Assembly: GCF_007859735.1 (NCBI RefSeq)
Contig: NZ_SIHI01000008.1
Location: forward strand, 1-64,000
DNA: 64,000 nucleotides
Direction of reading: 5' to 3'
From: Thalassoglobus neptunius
GTDB lineage: Bacteria > Planctomycetota > Planctomycetia > Planctomycetales > Planctomycetaceae
Position 1 is the stretch's first letter; each line of letters begins with the position of its first letter. Below, piece by piece: positions 7,943-17,162 of this stretch. The position numbers and the translations under genes are program-made. The notes beneath the pieces are model-generated. The model did no database searches. It was not told the DNA's origin and saw only the letters and a list, made by a program, of their open reading frames with translations.

Positions 7943-10900
7943 TCACTCATTCTGTGCAGGTGGATCTTCTGATTGCTGAGGGACTGCGGGAGCGACAATT
8001 TCCTCGCAGGCGATCCCAACGGTGTTTCTGCCGACCCCAATCTGAATGAGAAGCGGCTGCGTCGACGCTTTCCATCGAATCAGGTATGCGTCGCTGATAA
8101 ATGTATCGTTGAAGATCTCTCGACCGGTAAATCGATTGAGGACGATCAACTCCATTCTTCTCCCTTCTGGAGACGCGAAGAACAGAATGGGCCATGCCGA
8201 CGGGGTCAGGGTGTTAAACTTCTGGTCGGTGATTTCTCTCGCCCACATCAAGCTTCCATCCTGTTGATCGATGCAGGTGACCTTCCCGTTGACCGTCGTT
8301 TCCAGGGTTTGAGTCGTCACCGAAGAATACGAGAAGTGATGGAATTCCGGGGCACCATCTCCCGGGACCACAATCCATGTCGAACCACGAGTGAGAACTT
8401 CGATGCTTCGAGGAGAGTTTGTGATCTCCGTCTGCGTTTGAATTCGCTGCACGCCTGTCTGACCGTCGAGAACAACGAACTTGCCTTCTGGGTCGAGAAG
8501 ACCAATTGAAGAGCCATCAACGGTTGTCCAGATCGATCCGGACGGGACTGTCGCTGTCCAGATGGCCTCGTCCGAAACGGGGTCATACATCTGAAATTCG
8601 AGTGTCTCACCGTTCGTGTGAAGCACTGGCCAGTAACGTCGCCATTCGCCGAAGTGTCGGTCGAGTGGGCCTCGAATGGTCTCTTCAGGGATCTCCTGAG
8701 TTCCGATTTCCTCTCCGTCGAGCGCTCGGAAAATCCGGACGATTTCTGATTTCGGAGCTTTGGTGAGGATGTATTCGTCGTCGTTAAAGATCTCGCTCCC
8801 GGGTTCCAGGTCATTCCGTTCCCAGAGAAGTCGACCCGTCAGCGGATCGATGACCTTCAGATCGATTCCTCGTCCGAAGCAGAGAAACGATGTCGTCAAT
8901 GTTCCCACATCGCCCGTGAACTCACCTTGCTCCTGTCGGTACGAGAGAAACGTTCGAAATCCGGGAACCGGTTCATTGAGCGGATCGGAAAACACACGCT
9001 GTTCGACAAAGTCATCCTCAATTTCAACGAGAGATTCATTCAGGAGAACGCGGGGAAGCTCGGTGTTGGATTGAAAGTCGACAAGTAGAAATCGTTCTGC
9101 GAGAACGATGACGGCAAAGCTGCCGAACGTCGAAACGTGCCGTCCCAGCCGGGAACCGAGAGGAAATCGAGTCGATCGGATGCCGGTTTGAAGACGGGCT
9201 TTTCGTACCCCATCGTTATCGTAGACATCAATGTAGCTTCCCATTTGGTCGAGAAAGAATGACCAGCCTTCAAGGGGAATCGAAGAAGGCCCCAGCTGAG
9301 GGATTTGATAGCGGTGATGAAGCTCGACGGCATTCACGTCGTCTGTCGACGAGGCTGTTTCCGGCCATACAGGCACCGTTTGAAAAAGCTCGGCCCATTC
9401 CCGCGCGGTGCGGAGGTTTTTGATCTCTTCGAGAGCACCCTCTGCGGCAGGCTCCTGACCGCGAAGGGTCAGCTCGGCCTTTGTCAGGTATGCGTTTGCG
9501 TTTCGCCCTTCATTCATGAACAGGGAGATCTTCGCCAGTTCAACGAGCGCCTGCGGATGTTCTTCCGACGGGAGATCTTTCAGAAGTCGAGTCCACATCA
9601 GAGAGAGTTCATTTGCCCGTTTCGAAGTGAGTTCGATCGATTGCAGCCTCTCGAGGACGTTTTCAAAGTCGAGGATCTCTTTCGGAAACGACCGCATCAC
9701 GAGGATAGCAGCGGAGTCATCGGATTGTTCGAGGAGCCAGTCATTGATTCGTTGACGCAGAAGCTTGGCATCGTCTTCTGATGCGGACTGATAGATGTCG
9801 AAGACTTCAGAAAGGACCCACCGTTGGGAATCAATTTCAACGATTCCGTCAGAGTCTTGTGTTGTCCCTTGAGTCTCATTCTTGTTGAGAATCTCCAGAT
9901 ACTGGTCGATCGCTTCTCCGTACTGGCCACTTCTGGTGAAGCGGTTGGCGAGGTGTTTGCGAAATTCAAACATCTGCTCCGCGTTCGTGAAGAGCGGCTC
10001 GATGTTGCTGATTTCGTCGACGTTGAACTCCTCGTCATACCGGGCCAGACGTTCGATCATTGCCCATGCAAGCACCGAACGACTCGCTTCCGGCAATTCA
10101 TCGAGCGAGATACTTGTGAAGGCTTGATATCCCTGTTCCCAGTCCCCTTGTTGCAAAGTGATTTCGGCGAGAGCGGCGACTCGCTCCGGGGAGTTGCCAT
10201 CGAAACTTGCGAGTGACTCGCGAATCTCTGATTCGCTTGAGAATGCGGAAATTTCAGTCGCTGTCTGCATCACGAGTCGGTCACCAGCGACGGTTAAGTT
10301 GCCGATCGGAGCATCCGGAGAAACCATTGAACGAGCGAGCATTGTTCCGGTGGCGAGATCGACGAAAGCCACTTCTCCGGTGGAAAGCGGTTGCGCATAA
10401 GTGTCTCCCATGCGAACTCCTCGTCCGGATGGAATCGGAATCGAAACGCTCCACTCACGGCTGCCATCAACTGTGGAGAGTGCCAGAATCTCTCGCCTCG
10501 ACAGAACGATGAGTTGATCCTGACGCACTCCCAGAATCGAAATCATCTGTCCACGTGGGACAGTGTTTTCCCAGCCCGAAGAACCGTCTTCAAGTTTAAC
10601 TGCGACCAGTTCATCGCTGTCCGGTGGAGTGAAAAAGACAAGTCCATCTGCAGCGACGATCTTGCTTTCAAACCATCGCCGATCGTCCAGCAGGCGTTCG
10701 ATGGAATCGGAAATGTTCTGTGAGCGGGGACGCCGTCTTCGAAGAAACAGATCCGGTGAAGATGCTCGGGCTGTTTTCTGATATTGATGTGTCCACACAA
10801 CAGATCGATTGAGAGGATCGATCGCTGTGAGCACTCCTTCCCCAGTCGGGCAAATCAAGAGGCCGTCGAGATACGCAGGCATCAGACCAGCCAGCCGCCT

Positions 10901-12364
10901 CGAATCCGCGAACACCAGATCCTGATTGGGATTGAGCAAACCGATCGACCAGAGAATGTCTCCATTGTGTTTGTCGATTTCGAACAACTGGACTTCACCG
11001 CGTTCTTCACCAATCACGAAGAGCTGATCGTTGATCGGAAGTGGAGCCCCATAGAAGAAGACCTGTCGGGGAAGTTCCGTCACCTGGTCAAATGGAATCA
11101 TGGATTGGTCGTCCATCGATCCGATCGACCACCGGTTTCGGAGACCGGAGGCGATTTCGTAACAATGAAGCTGATTGAACGACTGAGGAAGAAGTTCATG
11201 ACGATGGTTCGACCGCATCAGAAGATCGGGCTGAGTGCTTCCGACAAGCTGACAGTCGGTGATGGCGTATACGAATTCCCCGTCTGTACTCAACGACGAT
11301 GACGTCAAGTCTCGCCAGCCTCGCAGAGAAAAGAACAGGGAGAGCATTTCCTCTCGAAAGGGATCACGCTGACCGGCAGGGCTTGATGTCGCTTTGAAGA
11401 GATAGTCGAACGTTTCGTCAGACTTGATTCCGACACCCACAAGTTCGCCGGTCTCAATGTCGTAGGCCTTCGGGGCTGCGTAACCCGGCACCAGGACCAG
11501 ATTGCCGACACTGAGTGCTCGACCGGCTGGGAAACTGACCAGTTTGTCAGAGGAATGAACCTGAGAACCTGTTGCGTTTGCAATCGAGAGCGATTCCTGA
11601 ACGAGCGCCGCTTCCCGGTTTCTATCCCCCAGAAAGAAGTCATACTCGTCGATCAACTGCCGACCCCACAATTGACTGGACCGGACAGGAGAGAACTCAA
11701 AACGGCCTGCATGAGAGGGGCTGCCATGCGGGTTTGTCCATGTTTGCAGAGGGGACTCGGATTCCGAGCCGAGTTGGATCTTCTCTTTGAGAGTTTCGAT
11801 ATGGACGTTTAACCGGTCGTCGGAAAGTGTTCGTTTGGCTCCCGAGAGATCCCCCACATCCAGTCGCGTTCTCTTGAGAATCCTGAGTGCTTCGCCCCCC
11901 GCTTTGGTTGCGGCAAACCGCCTCGCCACTTCTCCGATTGCAAGTTGGTCCTGTTCCGCGACGGCAAGTTTCAGGAGTCGTTGGGCTTCACCGCCGTACA
12001 GTCTTTCGTACTCATCCCGGTGCGTCTGGATTGTCGAGCGGACGAGACTGGAAATGGGCTCCCCGACAACGTTTTCGTCTGTGGTGAAGAAGTCGACAGA
12101 TTCGTCGAGGATCGATTGCAGAACTTTGAGCCCATCGGCCACCTTTCCCTCTTCGATCAGGTCGTTCCCCTGCAGGTAGGCAGACTGTGCGAGGTGATCA
12201 GTTGGCAGCCGCAGAACAAGGTCGTCAATGTCGCCGGACGGCTGAAGCTGGTTTTGATTCCCGAATGGGTTAAAGAACTGGGCCTGGGCGTTCTGTGCAG
12301 CGACGACCAGAAAGCAGGTCGCACACCAGACAATGATGAATTGAGTTCGACGATGATGACTCAT
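7943..12364 (-). CDS. Giant secreted PQQ-type beta-propeller protein with TPR-like region
   Basis: About 1473 residues from MSHHRRTQ; two ATGs further upstream (12382, 12421) are possible. A classic signal peptide (FIIVWCATCFLVVAAQNAQA) leads into helical, TPR-like segments. A first PQQ-type propeller follows, with blades such as GDILWSIGL, SVVWTHQYQ and DGSREWSVSI. A long alpha-helical region with AIDQYLEILNK comes next, then a second propeller containing GRLLWERNDLEPG, AIWTATVPSG and QQDGSLMWAREI. Such repeats are structural and often bind proteins or, with extra ligands, PQQ; I see no dehydrogenase active site. It is likely periplasmic or surface exposed. BamB-like scaffolding is one analogy, but the protein is far larger. 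It stands alone. Confidence 0.8.
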   Translation of the reverse strand: MSHHRRTQFIIVWCATCFLVVAAQNAQAQFFNPFGNQNQLQPSGDIDDLVLRLPTDHLAQSAYLQGNDLIEEGKVADGLKVLQSILDESVDFFTTDENVVGEPISSLVRSTIQTHRDEYERLYGGEAQRLLKLAVAEQDQLAIGEVARRFAATKAGGEALRILKRTRLDVGDLSGAKRTLSDDRLNVHIETLKEKIQLGSESESPLQTWTNPHGSPSHAGRFEFSPVRSSQLWGRQLIDEYDFFLGDRNREAALVQESLSIANATGSQVHSSDKLVSFPAGRALSVGNLVLVPGYAAPKAYDIETGELVGVGIKSDETFDYLFKATSSPAGQRDPFREEMLSLFFSLRGWRDLTSSSLSTDGEFVYAITDCQLVGSTQPDLLMRSNHRHELLPQSFNQLHCYEIASGLRNRWSIGSMDDQSMIPFDQVTELPRQVFFYGAPLPINDQLFVIGEERGEVQLFEIDKHNGDILWSIGLLNPNQDLVFADSRRLAGLMPAYLDGLLICPTGEGVLTAIDPLNRSVVWTHQYQKTARASSPDLFLRRRRPRSQNISDSIERLLDDRRWFESKIVAADGLVFFTPPDSDELVAVKLEDGSSGWENTVPRGQMISILGVRQDQLIVLSRREILALSTVDGSREWSVSIPIPSGRGVRMGDTYAQPLSTGEVAFVDLATGTMLARSMVSPDAPIGNLTVAGDRLVMQTATEISAFSSESEIRESLASFDGNSPERVAALAEITLQQGDWEQGYQAFTSISLDELPEASRSVLAWAMIERLARYDEEFNVDEISNIEPLFTNAEQMFEFRKHLANRFTRSGQYGEAIDQYLEILNKNETQGTTQDSDGIVEIDSQRWVLSEVFDIYQSASEDDAKLLRQRINDWLLEQSDDSAAILVMRSFPKEILDFENVLERLQSIELTSKRANELSLMWTRLLKDLPSEEHPQALVELAKISLFMNEGRNANAYLTKAELTLRGQEPAAEGALEEIKNLRTAREWAELFQTVPVWPETASSTDDVNAVELHHRYQIPQLGPSSIPLEGWSFFLDQMGSYIDVYDNDGVRKARLQTGIRSTRFPLGSRLGRHVSTFGSFAVIVLAERFLLVDFQSNTELPRVLLNESLVEIEDDFVEQRVFSDPLNEPVPGFRTFLSYRQEQGEFTGDVGTLTTSFLCFGRGIDLKVIDPLTGRLLWERNDLEPGSEIFNDDEYILTKAPKSEIVRIFRALDGEEIGTQEIPEETIRGPLDRHFGEWRRYWPVLHTNGETLEFQMYDPVSDEAIWTATVPSGSIWTTVDGSSIGLLDPEGKFVVLDGQTGVQRIQTQTEITNSPRSIEVLTRGSTWIVVPGDGAPEFHHFSYSSVTTQTLETTVNGKVTCIDQQDGSLMWAREITDQKFNTLTPSAWPILFFASPEGRRMELIVLNRFTGREIFNDTFISDAYLIRWKASTQPLLIQIGVGRNTVGIACEEIVAPAVPQQSEDPPAQNE

Positions 12365-12672
12365 CGGGATTCCGGGGAACATATCGAACGGGTTGTGTGT
12401 CAAATGGGACTGATTGTTCATACCGAAATCATACCCGGTGAGGCCACGTTGAGAATGCGAGACCTCGCCGCAAAGTCAGATTTCGACGGATCAATTTTGC
12501 TTGAAGACAGGACTTGTCGGAGACGCCCTGGGTGAAAAAATGTTTCCGGATTGGCTCCGCAATGAGATCTGTTCAGAAAAACAATTGACAGCTTCGCGGA
12601 AAGTGTGCTACCGAATAACAGGGAAATCATCATCAGAAGTGGACGAAGACCGTGAACCTTGCAAAAGAATCG
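12365..12672. other. Divergent intergenic region
   Basis: About 308 bases between the divergent propeller gene and the response regulator. It contains a perfect TTGACA box at 12585-12590 facing the regulator, described separately. Nothing else is recognised. Confidence 0.4.
12585..12614 (+). promoter_or_regulatory. Possible sigma-70-type promoter of the response regulator
   Basis: TTGACA at 12585-12590 is followed after 18 bases by TACCGA at 12609-12614, a poor -10 box. The distance to the proposed ATG at 12673 is about 60 bases. Support is the -35 box alone. Confidence 0.35.
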
Positions 12673-13041
12673 ATGTCTGATGCCAGTCCGCAACTCCTTG
12701 TTGCGGACGATGATTGCGCTTTTCGTGAAACCGTTCTTGAGTTTCTCGAGCCTCATTTCCAGACAATCGCAGTCGACTGTGCAGAGCACGCGATCGAGGT
12801 CGTCTCCACGACATCGATCGATGTCGTTCTTTTCGACATGCACATGCACGTCATGACCGGGCTGGACGCGATCCGCTGGTTGCGGGAACATCAATCACGA
12901 TTGCCCTGTATCTTGATGACTTCGGACTTGTCACAAGAACTGGAAGCCGAAGCCTACGGGCTGGAAACGTTTTCTGTTCTGAGGAAGCCTCCACGAGCGC
13001 AACACCTGATCGATACCATCCATTGTGCTTTGGAGCTATAG
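12673..13041 (+). CDS. Single-domain response regulator (receiver only)
   Basis: About 122 residues, entirely one CheY-like receiver domain. The acidic pocket is VADDD (Asp12-14), the phospho-acceptor is Asp55 in VVLFDMHMHV, the switch Thr is Thr83 in ILMTSD, and the conserved Lys is Lys105 in VLRKPP. All residues needed for phosphorylation are present and there is no output domain, so it must act by protein contact. The ATG at 12673 is preferred; a GTG seven codons upstream (12652) is an alternative. No histidine kinase is adjacent. An FHA gene follows about 200 bases downstream. Confidence 0.9.
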   Translation: MSDASPQLLVADDDCAFRETVLEFLEPHFQTIAVDCAEHAIEVVSTTSIDVVLFDMHMHVMTGLDAIRWLREHQSRLPCILMTSDLSQELEAEAYGLETFSVLRKPPRAQHLIDTIHCALEL

Positions 13042-13070
13042 TTTCAATGGAGTGCGGTCGTTTCTGACCC

Positions 13071-13093
13071 GGTAGAGACTCTCAGTCTCTGCC
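13071..13093 (+). terminator. Hairpin after the response regulator gene
   Basis: GG.AGAGACT / AGTCTCT.CC forms a compact stem (AGAGACT 13074-13080, AGTCTCT 13084-13090, 3-base loop). It lies 30 bases after the stop codon. Only GTTTC follows, so the T-tract is poor and termination is uncertain. Confidence 0.4.
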
Positions 13094-13244
13094 GTTTCGA
13101 CGATTGCAACTGTCGCGGAAGCGGTAAGTCGTATTGAGAGTCAGTCGCGAAACTCTCTCTTTCGCAATTCGTGGTTTCAGACCAACCAGCGAAAGATCCA
13201 TCCCGCCGCATTGATCACGTCGAAATAGCAAGGTCGGACGGACG

Positions 13245-13892
13245 ATGGCATTGGTCACGATTCAGGTGATTCAGGGGCATGAAGCGGGAATTGTCTTGCG
13301 GGATCTCGAGACGCCGTTCACGATTGGACGCGAAGAAGAGAACGAAGTGCAGCTCAACGATGAGCGAATCAGTCGATTTCATGCAAAAGTGCAAGGAAAT
13401 GACGACGCTTTGATCCTCACGGACCTCGACAGCACCAACGGGACTCGAGTGAATGGGCATTACACGAAAATGCGAATGATCCAGCTTGGGGATCAAATCG
13501 CTGTGGGAAGATGTCTGTTGATCGTCGGAAACCCGTCGGAGATCAACATCGCCGGTGCAGGAGTTCCTGTCGACGCAGATGATGATTCCAGCGTGTTTCT
13601 GGAAGACAACGAACTTGTTCAGCCAGCCTTTCCCGGAGGGCCGCCGGAGTGTCCCGCTGACTTAAATGCCCTTCAGGCAGCGCAGGTTGCCAGCTTGGTT
13701 GAATTCGCCCGAACCGAGGTCTTGGCCGCTCTGAATTCGATCTCAAGTCGACGGAAAAGCGACGCAGGTCAAAACGATGAACAAATCAGCGAAGATGTCG
13801 TGCTCCCTCCAGATGCATGGCACCGGTTGCAGTCTGTGCCCGGTGTTCTGGCACGGTATCTGACTGAACTGGCGAACCCGTCCGACGAGTAA
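13245..13892 (+). CDS. FHA-domain protein
   Basis: A 215-residue protein whose first 100 residues are a forkhead-associated domain: FTIGREEENEVQL (Gly-Arg at 28-29), RISRFHAKV (Ser-Arg-x-His at 43-46) and DLDSTNGTRVNG (63-71). These are the residues that bind phosphothreonine peptides. The rest is a proline/acidic linker followed by a helical C-terminal region. It probably recognises Ser/Thr-kinase targets, which are numerous in planctomycetes; no kinase is adjacent. The start ATG at 13245 is preceded by GGACGGACG. Confidence 0.88.
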   Translation: MALVTIQVIQGHEAGIVLRDLETPFTIGREEENEVQLNDERISRFHAKVQGNDDALILTDLDSTNGTRVNGHYTKMRMIQLGDQIAVGRCLLIVGNPSEINIAGAGVPVDADDDSSVFLEDNELVQPAFPGGPPECPADLNALQAAQVASLVEFARTEVLAALNSISSRRKSDAGQNDEQISEDVVLPPDAWHRLQSVPGVLARYLTELANPSDE

Positions 13893-14022
13893 AAACGCTG
13901 CCGATTTCTGAATCGATACTGAGCGGCATTGAACGTGATCGAACAAAGCCACTCCACGGTCGCGAATCTCGGAGAAGCCATCGGTTTCGTGGAGTGCTCG
14001 AAACGGGGGAGCGAACTATGCT

Positions 14023-14679
14023 TCAAATGGCAATTGCGATGACCGCCAGAATCGCAATCCAGACGACTCCCAGAAAGTGCCAGAACCAGAAGCATGCGCG
14101 GACTCCCCAAAAGTACTCATGGTCATAGCGATCGCTCCATGACCGAATCACGATCAGCGAGAGAAACATCGTCGCGACGAAAAAGTGAATGGCATGGAGG
14201 GTCGCGAGGCAAAGCACGAAAGCAGTCACTCCCACTGATGCCGACTCGTATGTCCTTTCAGTCGGAAAGAGCGACCAGAGGGCATAACACTGCACGCCGA
14301 TAAACAAGCTTCCCAGGACAAGACTGGCGAGTAACCACTTGCGGAAAGGTTTCTGCTGCTCCCGTTTGACGTGCGAAAGGGCCTTGCTCAGTGAGGCGCT
14401 TCCCGAGAAGAGAATGAGAGTGCTGAAGGCGAATGCAGGAGGGAAATAGAGCCCCTCGTGATCGACGTTCGGTTTGCCGAAAAGACGCTGCAAAATCCAG
14501 GTCAGTCCCATGGCAAGGATCACGGAACTAACGCAGACCGCCACCATTCGCAGGGCTTGCAGACTTTGACCTCCTGCGTAACGACTCGACGTTGAAATCG
14601 AACTCTGAGAGCCAGGCATAATTGCCATCCATACGGGGCTCGGCATTGAAAACTGGTGAGTCAGTAATTTCGAGTTCAC
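14023..14679 (-). CDS. Heme-copper oxidase subunit III-like membrane protein
   Basis: A 218-residue polytopic protein with five to six membrane segments. It shows LHAIHFFVATMFLSLIVIR and, near the C-terminus, CFWFWHFLGVVWIAILAVI. The WHFxxVVW motif is the hallmark of cytochrome c/quinol oxidase subunit III, which stabilises subunit I without redox centres. No subunit I, II or IV gene is near, so it may serve an oxidase encoded elsewhere or be an extra paralogue. GTG 14679 is the likely start, with an SD-like GGTGA just upstream; ATG 14646 is an alternative. It follows apgM by 16 bases on the same strand and is probably co-transcribed with it. Confidence 0.8.
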   Translation of the reverse strand: MNSKLLTHQFSMPSPVWMAIMPGSQSSISTSSRYAGGQSLQALRMVAVCVSSVILAMGLTWILQRLFGKPNVDHEGLYFPPAFAFSTLILFSGSASLSKALSHVKREQQKPFRKWLLASLVLGSLFIGVQCYALWSLFPTERTYESASVGVTAFVLCLATLHAIHFFVATMFLSLIVIRSWSDRYDHEYFWGVRACFWFWHFLGVVWIAILAVIAIAI

Positions 14680-14695
14680 TCACCAGTTCGAAGAG

Positions 14696-15922
14696 CTATT
14701 CTGAATCCGAGCCTGACAGATCGAAGAATGTGCCCATCAAGTTGTGGCCTTGTTCGATCACTTCGTTTGTCTGTCGGGCTGACGGTTCATTATAGGCGCT
14801 TGCTCCAACACATGGCACATCCGATCCGCAGAACGCATAGGGAACGTACCCGTGGCTGTGTGTCTTGGTGCGGAGAAACGTTGGATGATCCGGACAGACG
14901 AGAATTCGGTAGTCCCCCTGGTCGCGAAGGTGGCGATGCAAGGGACCGACGATTTTTTCATCGATTTCTTCCAGCGCGGTCACTTTCTCCTCAGCGAGAC
15001 CTTCGTGAGAAGCTTCGTCGGTCGCTTCGACATGAACGACGACAAAGTCATGACCTTTGTTTAATGTTTCGATCGCAGCCCGTCCCTTCGCAGCATAATC
15101 CGTGTCGAGATAACCGGTTGCGCCCTCGACTTCGACAACATCCCAGCCGATCAGCTTTCCGATTCCTCGCAGCAGGTCGACCGCAGTGATGACCGCTCCG
15201 CTGACTCCGAAACGCTCTGAGAACAGTTGAAGATTCGGTCGCGATCCTTGTCCCCACAGCCAGGCCTGTGTCGCTGGGAGAAGGCCGTCGGCAAGACGCT
15301 TTTGGTTGGCTTGAGAAGATTCGAACAGCTCGACACTTTTGTCCATCAGTGCGCGAAGATCACACCCTCCCGATCCCATCGGCAAATGATCCGAGATCGG
15401 TTGATCGGTAATGTCGTGAGGGGGAACGGTGTAAGTGTCGGACGCGAATGGGGCTTTATCTCCCCGAGCCCGGTAGATCAGCAAATTTCGGTAGCTGACC
15501 CCTGCGTGAAATTTCCAGTGTTGGTCTCCGCAACAGTGACTTTGCAACAGCTCAATGAGTTCGCGAGCGACATCGTTTGAAATCTGACCCGCAGTGAAGC
15601 TTTTCATGATGCCATCAACGACGGTCACGAGATTGCATCGAATGGCCCAGTCCCCGGCTTCCAGTTCAATCCCCTGAGCGGCAGCTTCCAGTGGGGCTCG
15701 GCCTGTGTGGTAGACAAGCGGGTCGTAGCCGAACAGGCTCATCGTTCCGACGTCGCTCCCGGATGGCATTGATTCGGGAACGTTGTCAGTGAGTCCCAAT
15801 CGTCCCAGCTTGGCGATTTCGTCCATATGTGGCACTTTGGCTGCTTCCAAAGGAGTTTTTCCTCCCAGCGAGTCTTGAGCTTCGTCGGCACAGCCATCGG
15901 GAATTACCAACGCATACTTCAT
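14696..15922 (-). CDS. apgM: 2,3-bisphosphoglycerate-independent phosphoglycerate mutase, archaeal type
   Basis: A 408-residue cytoplasmic enzyme of the alkaline-phosphatase superfamily interconverting 3- and 2-phosphoglycerate. The N-terminus KYALVIPDGCADE carries the metal Asp. PSGSDVGTMSLFGYDP holds the nucleophile Ser region, GRAPLEAAAQGI is a family signature, and metal ligands recur in VVHVEATDEASHEG and LVCPDHPTFLRTKTHSHGYVP. Length agrees with the ApgM family. An intergenic repeat begins 45 bases upstream of the ATG. The oxidase-III-like gene follows closely downstream. Confidence 0.94.
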   Translation of the reverse strand: MKYALVIPDGCADEAQDSLGGKTPLEAAKVPHMDEIAKLGRLGLTDNVPESMPSGSDVGTMSLFGYDPLVYHTGRAPLEAAAQGIELEAGDWAIRCNLVTVVDGIMKSFTAGQISNDVARELIELLQSHCCGDQHWKFHAGVSYRNLLIYRARGDKAPFASDTYTVPPHDITDQPISDHLPMGSGGCDLRALMDKSVELFESSQANQKRLADGLLPATQAWLWGQGSRPNLQLFSERFGVSGAVITAVDLLRGIGKLIGWDVVEVEGATGYLDTDYAAKGRAAIETLNKGHDFVVVHVEATDEASHEGLAEEKVTALEEIDEKIVGPLHRHLRDQGDYRILVCPDHPTFLRTKTHSHGYVPYAFCGSDVPCVGASAYNEPSARQTNEVIEQGHNLMGTFFDLSGSDSE

Positions 15923-15966
15923 GAGATTGCCAATCTTAGAGTGAGAACGTGAAGAGAGAACATTCT

Positions 15967-16070
15967 AGAGCAAGTTGCTCTTTCCTGTTCACTCGCTTGA
16001 ACTTTTTTCATCAGGGAAAAGGCTGAGTTTGCTCGTGCGAGTAAGTGCAAACCAAAACAGAAAATGCTCT
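15967..16070 (+). repeat. Full copy of the ~103-bp intergenic repeat (copy 4)
   Basis: AGAGCAAGTTGCTCTTTCCT opens it and AAAATGCTCT closes it. The palindrome CTCGTGCGAG is at 16032-16041. It is nearly identical to the copy at 2205-2307 and lies immediately upstream of apgM on the minus strand. Confidence 0.87.
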
Positions 16071-16084
16071 GGGCCATTTTCAGG

Positions 16085-16145
16085 GGTTTTCTGCACTCGC
16101 CTGAACGGGTTTTTCCCATGAAAGTGGCTTTTGCTCGCAAGCTGA
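16085..16145 (+). repeat. Degenerate partial copy of the same repeat, in tandem
   Basis: TTTTCTGCACTCGCCTGAACGGG, then CCCATGAAAGTGGCTTTTGC and TCGCAAGC, follow the order of the full repeat's middle (TGCACTCGCTTGAAC ... CATCAGG..AAAGGCTGAGTTTGCTCG). Both ends are lost. It directly follows copy 4. Confidence 0.5.
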
Positions 16146-16197
16146 TACCAATTTTATCGACGGATCAAACCGATTGCGGAAATCGGGTGGCTCGATG

Positions 16198-16225
16198 AAA
16201 AAACCTCCGCGAAGTTGCGGAGGTT
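16198..16225 (-). terminator. Rho-independent terminator of the sdh operon
   Basis: A perfect 9-bp stem AACCTCCGC (16202-16210) / GCGGAGGTT (16217-16225) with a 6-base loop. Six A residues on the plus strand (16198-16203) give a T-tract on the minus strand. It is about 90 bases downstream of the sdhB stop codon. Confidence 0.88.
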
Positions 16226-16313
16226 AATGTTGTTCAAAAGTTGTTCAACAATTGAAGCGGCTTTCATGTGGCGCTCAATCGGTTGCGAGTTCGAGCACCA
16301 TGCAACTGGTCTC

Positions 16314-17105
16314 TTACTTTGATTTGGTTGCCGGAACGGCGGTCGAGCAGAATGATGCTTTAATGTACTCGCGGTTCAGTCGGGCAATGTGTTCAACGGA
16401 GACGCCCGCAGGACAGGCTGCTTCACATTCGTAAGTGTTGCTACAGCCTCCGAAGCCTTCCTCATCCATCTGGGCGACCATGTTCACGACGCGTTGTGAC
16501 CGTTCTGGATCACCTTGTGGAAGTTGAGCCAGGTGAGACACTTTCGCCGAAGTGAAGAGCATGGCTGACGCGTTCTTGCACGCAGCCACGCATGCACCGC
16601 AGCCAATGCAGGCAGCTGCATCGAGTGAGCTTTCCTGATCCTGACGAGGAATCGGGAGGCAGTTCCCGTCCTGAGCCTGTCCCGTATTCACCGAGACGAA
16701 TCCGCCCGACTCAATGATTCGATCGAATGCAGTCCGGTCAACGGCAAGGTCTTTAATCACTGGGAATGGATTGGCTCGCCATGGTTCAATGACGATTGTC
16801 TGGCCACTTTTGAAGCGACGCATGTGCAGCTGGCATGTCGTCGTTTCGTTGTCTGGACCGTGTGCCTGACCGTTGATCATCACTCCACACGTTCCGCAAA
16901 TTCCTTCGCGGCAATCGTGGTCGAAGGCGACCGGTTCTTCTCCCGCGGCGACCAGTTGTTCGTTGAGAACGTCGAGCATCTCAAGGAACGACATGTGCGT
17001 CGAAATCCCATTGACTTTGTAATCCACGAATCGCCCACGGTCGCTTGGGCCGTCCTGGCGCCACACTCGAAGTGTCAGGTTCAGATTCTGGTCAGAGTGG
17101 CTCAT
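16314..17105 (-). CDS. sdhB: Succinate dehydrogenase iron-sulfur subunit
   Basis: A 263-residue electron-transfer subunit. The 2Fe-2S site is CREGICGTC (Cys65, 70, 73) with Cys91 in TTTCQLH. The 4Fe-4S site is [12 protein letters not shown], and the 3Fe-4S site is [12 protein letters not shown] with the preceding Cys cluster. It passes electrons from the SdhA flavin to the membrane subunit. Sequence features such as the long 2Fe-2S loop ([15 protein letters not shown]) match the B-type (epsilon-proteobacterial/Bacteroidetes-like) enzyme. It is the last gene of sdhCAB, 57 bases after sdhA, and is followed by a terminator. Confidence 0.96.
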   Translation of the reverse strand: MSHSDQNLNLTLRVWRQDGPSDRGRFVDYKVNGISTHMSFLEMLDVLNEQLVAAGEEPVAFDHDCREGICGTCGVMINGQAHGPDNETTTCQLHMRRFKSGQTIVIEPWRANPFPVIKDLAVDRTAFDRIIESGGFVSVNTGQAQDGNCLPIPRQDQESSLDAAACIGCGACVAACKNASAMLFTSAKVSHLAQLPQGDPERSQRVVNMVAQMDEEGFGGCSNTYECEAACPAGVSVEHIARLNREYIKASFCSTAVPATKSK

Positions 17106-17162
17106 GGTCAGATCAATCGAGAATAAAGGATGTGTGACTGCCGCAACCTCGGGCGTGGTTCG

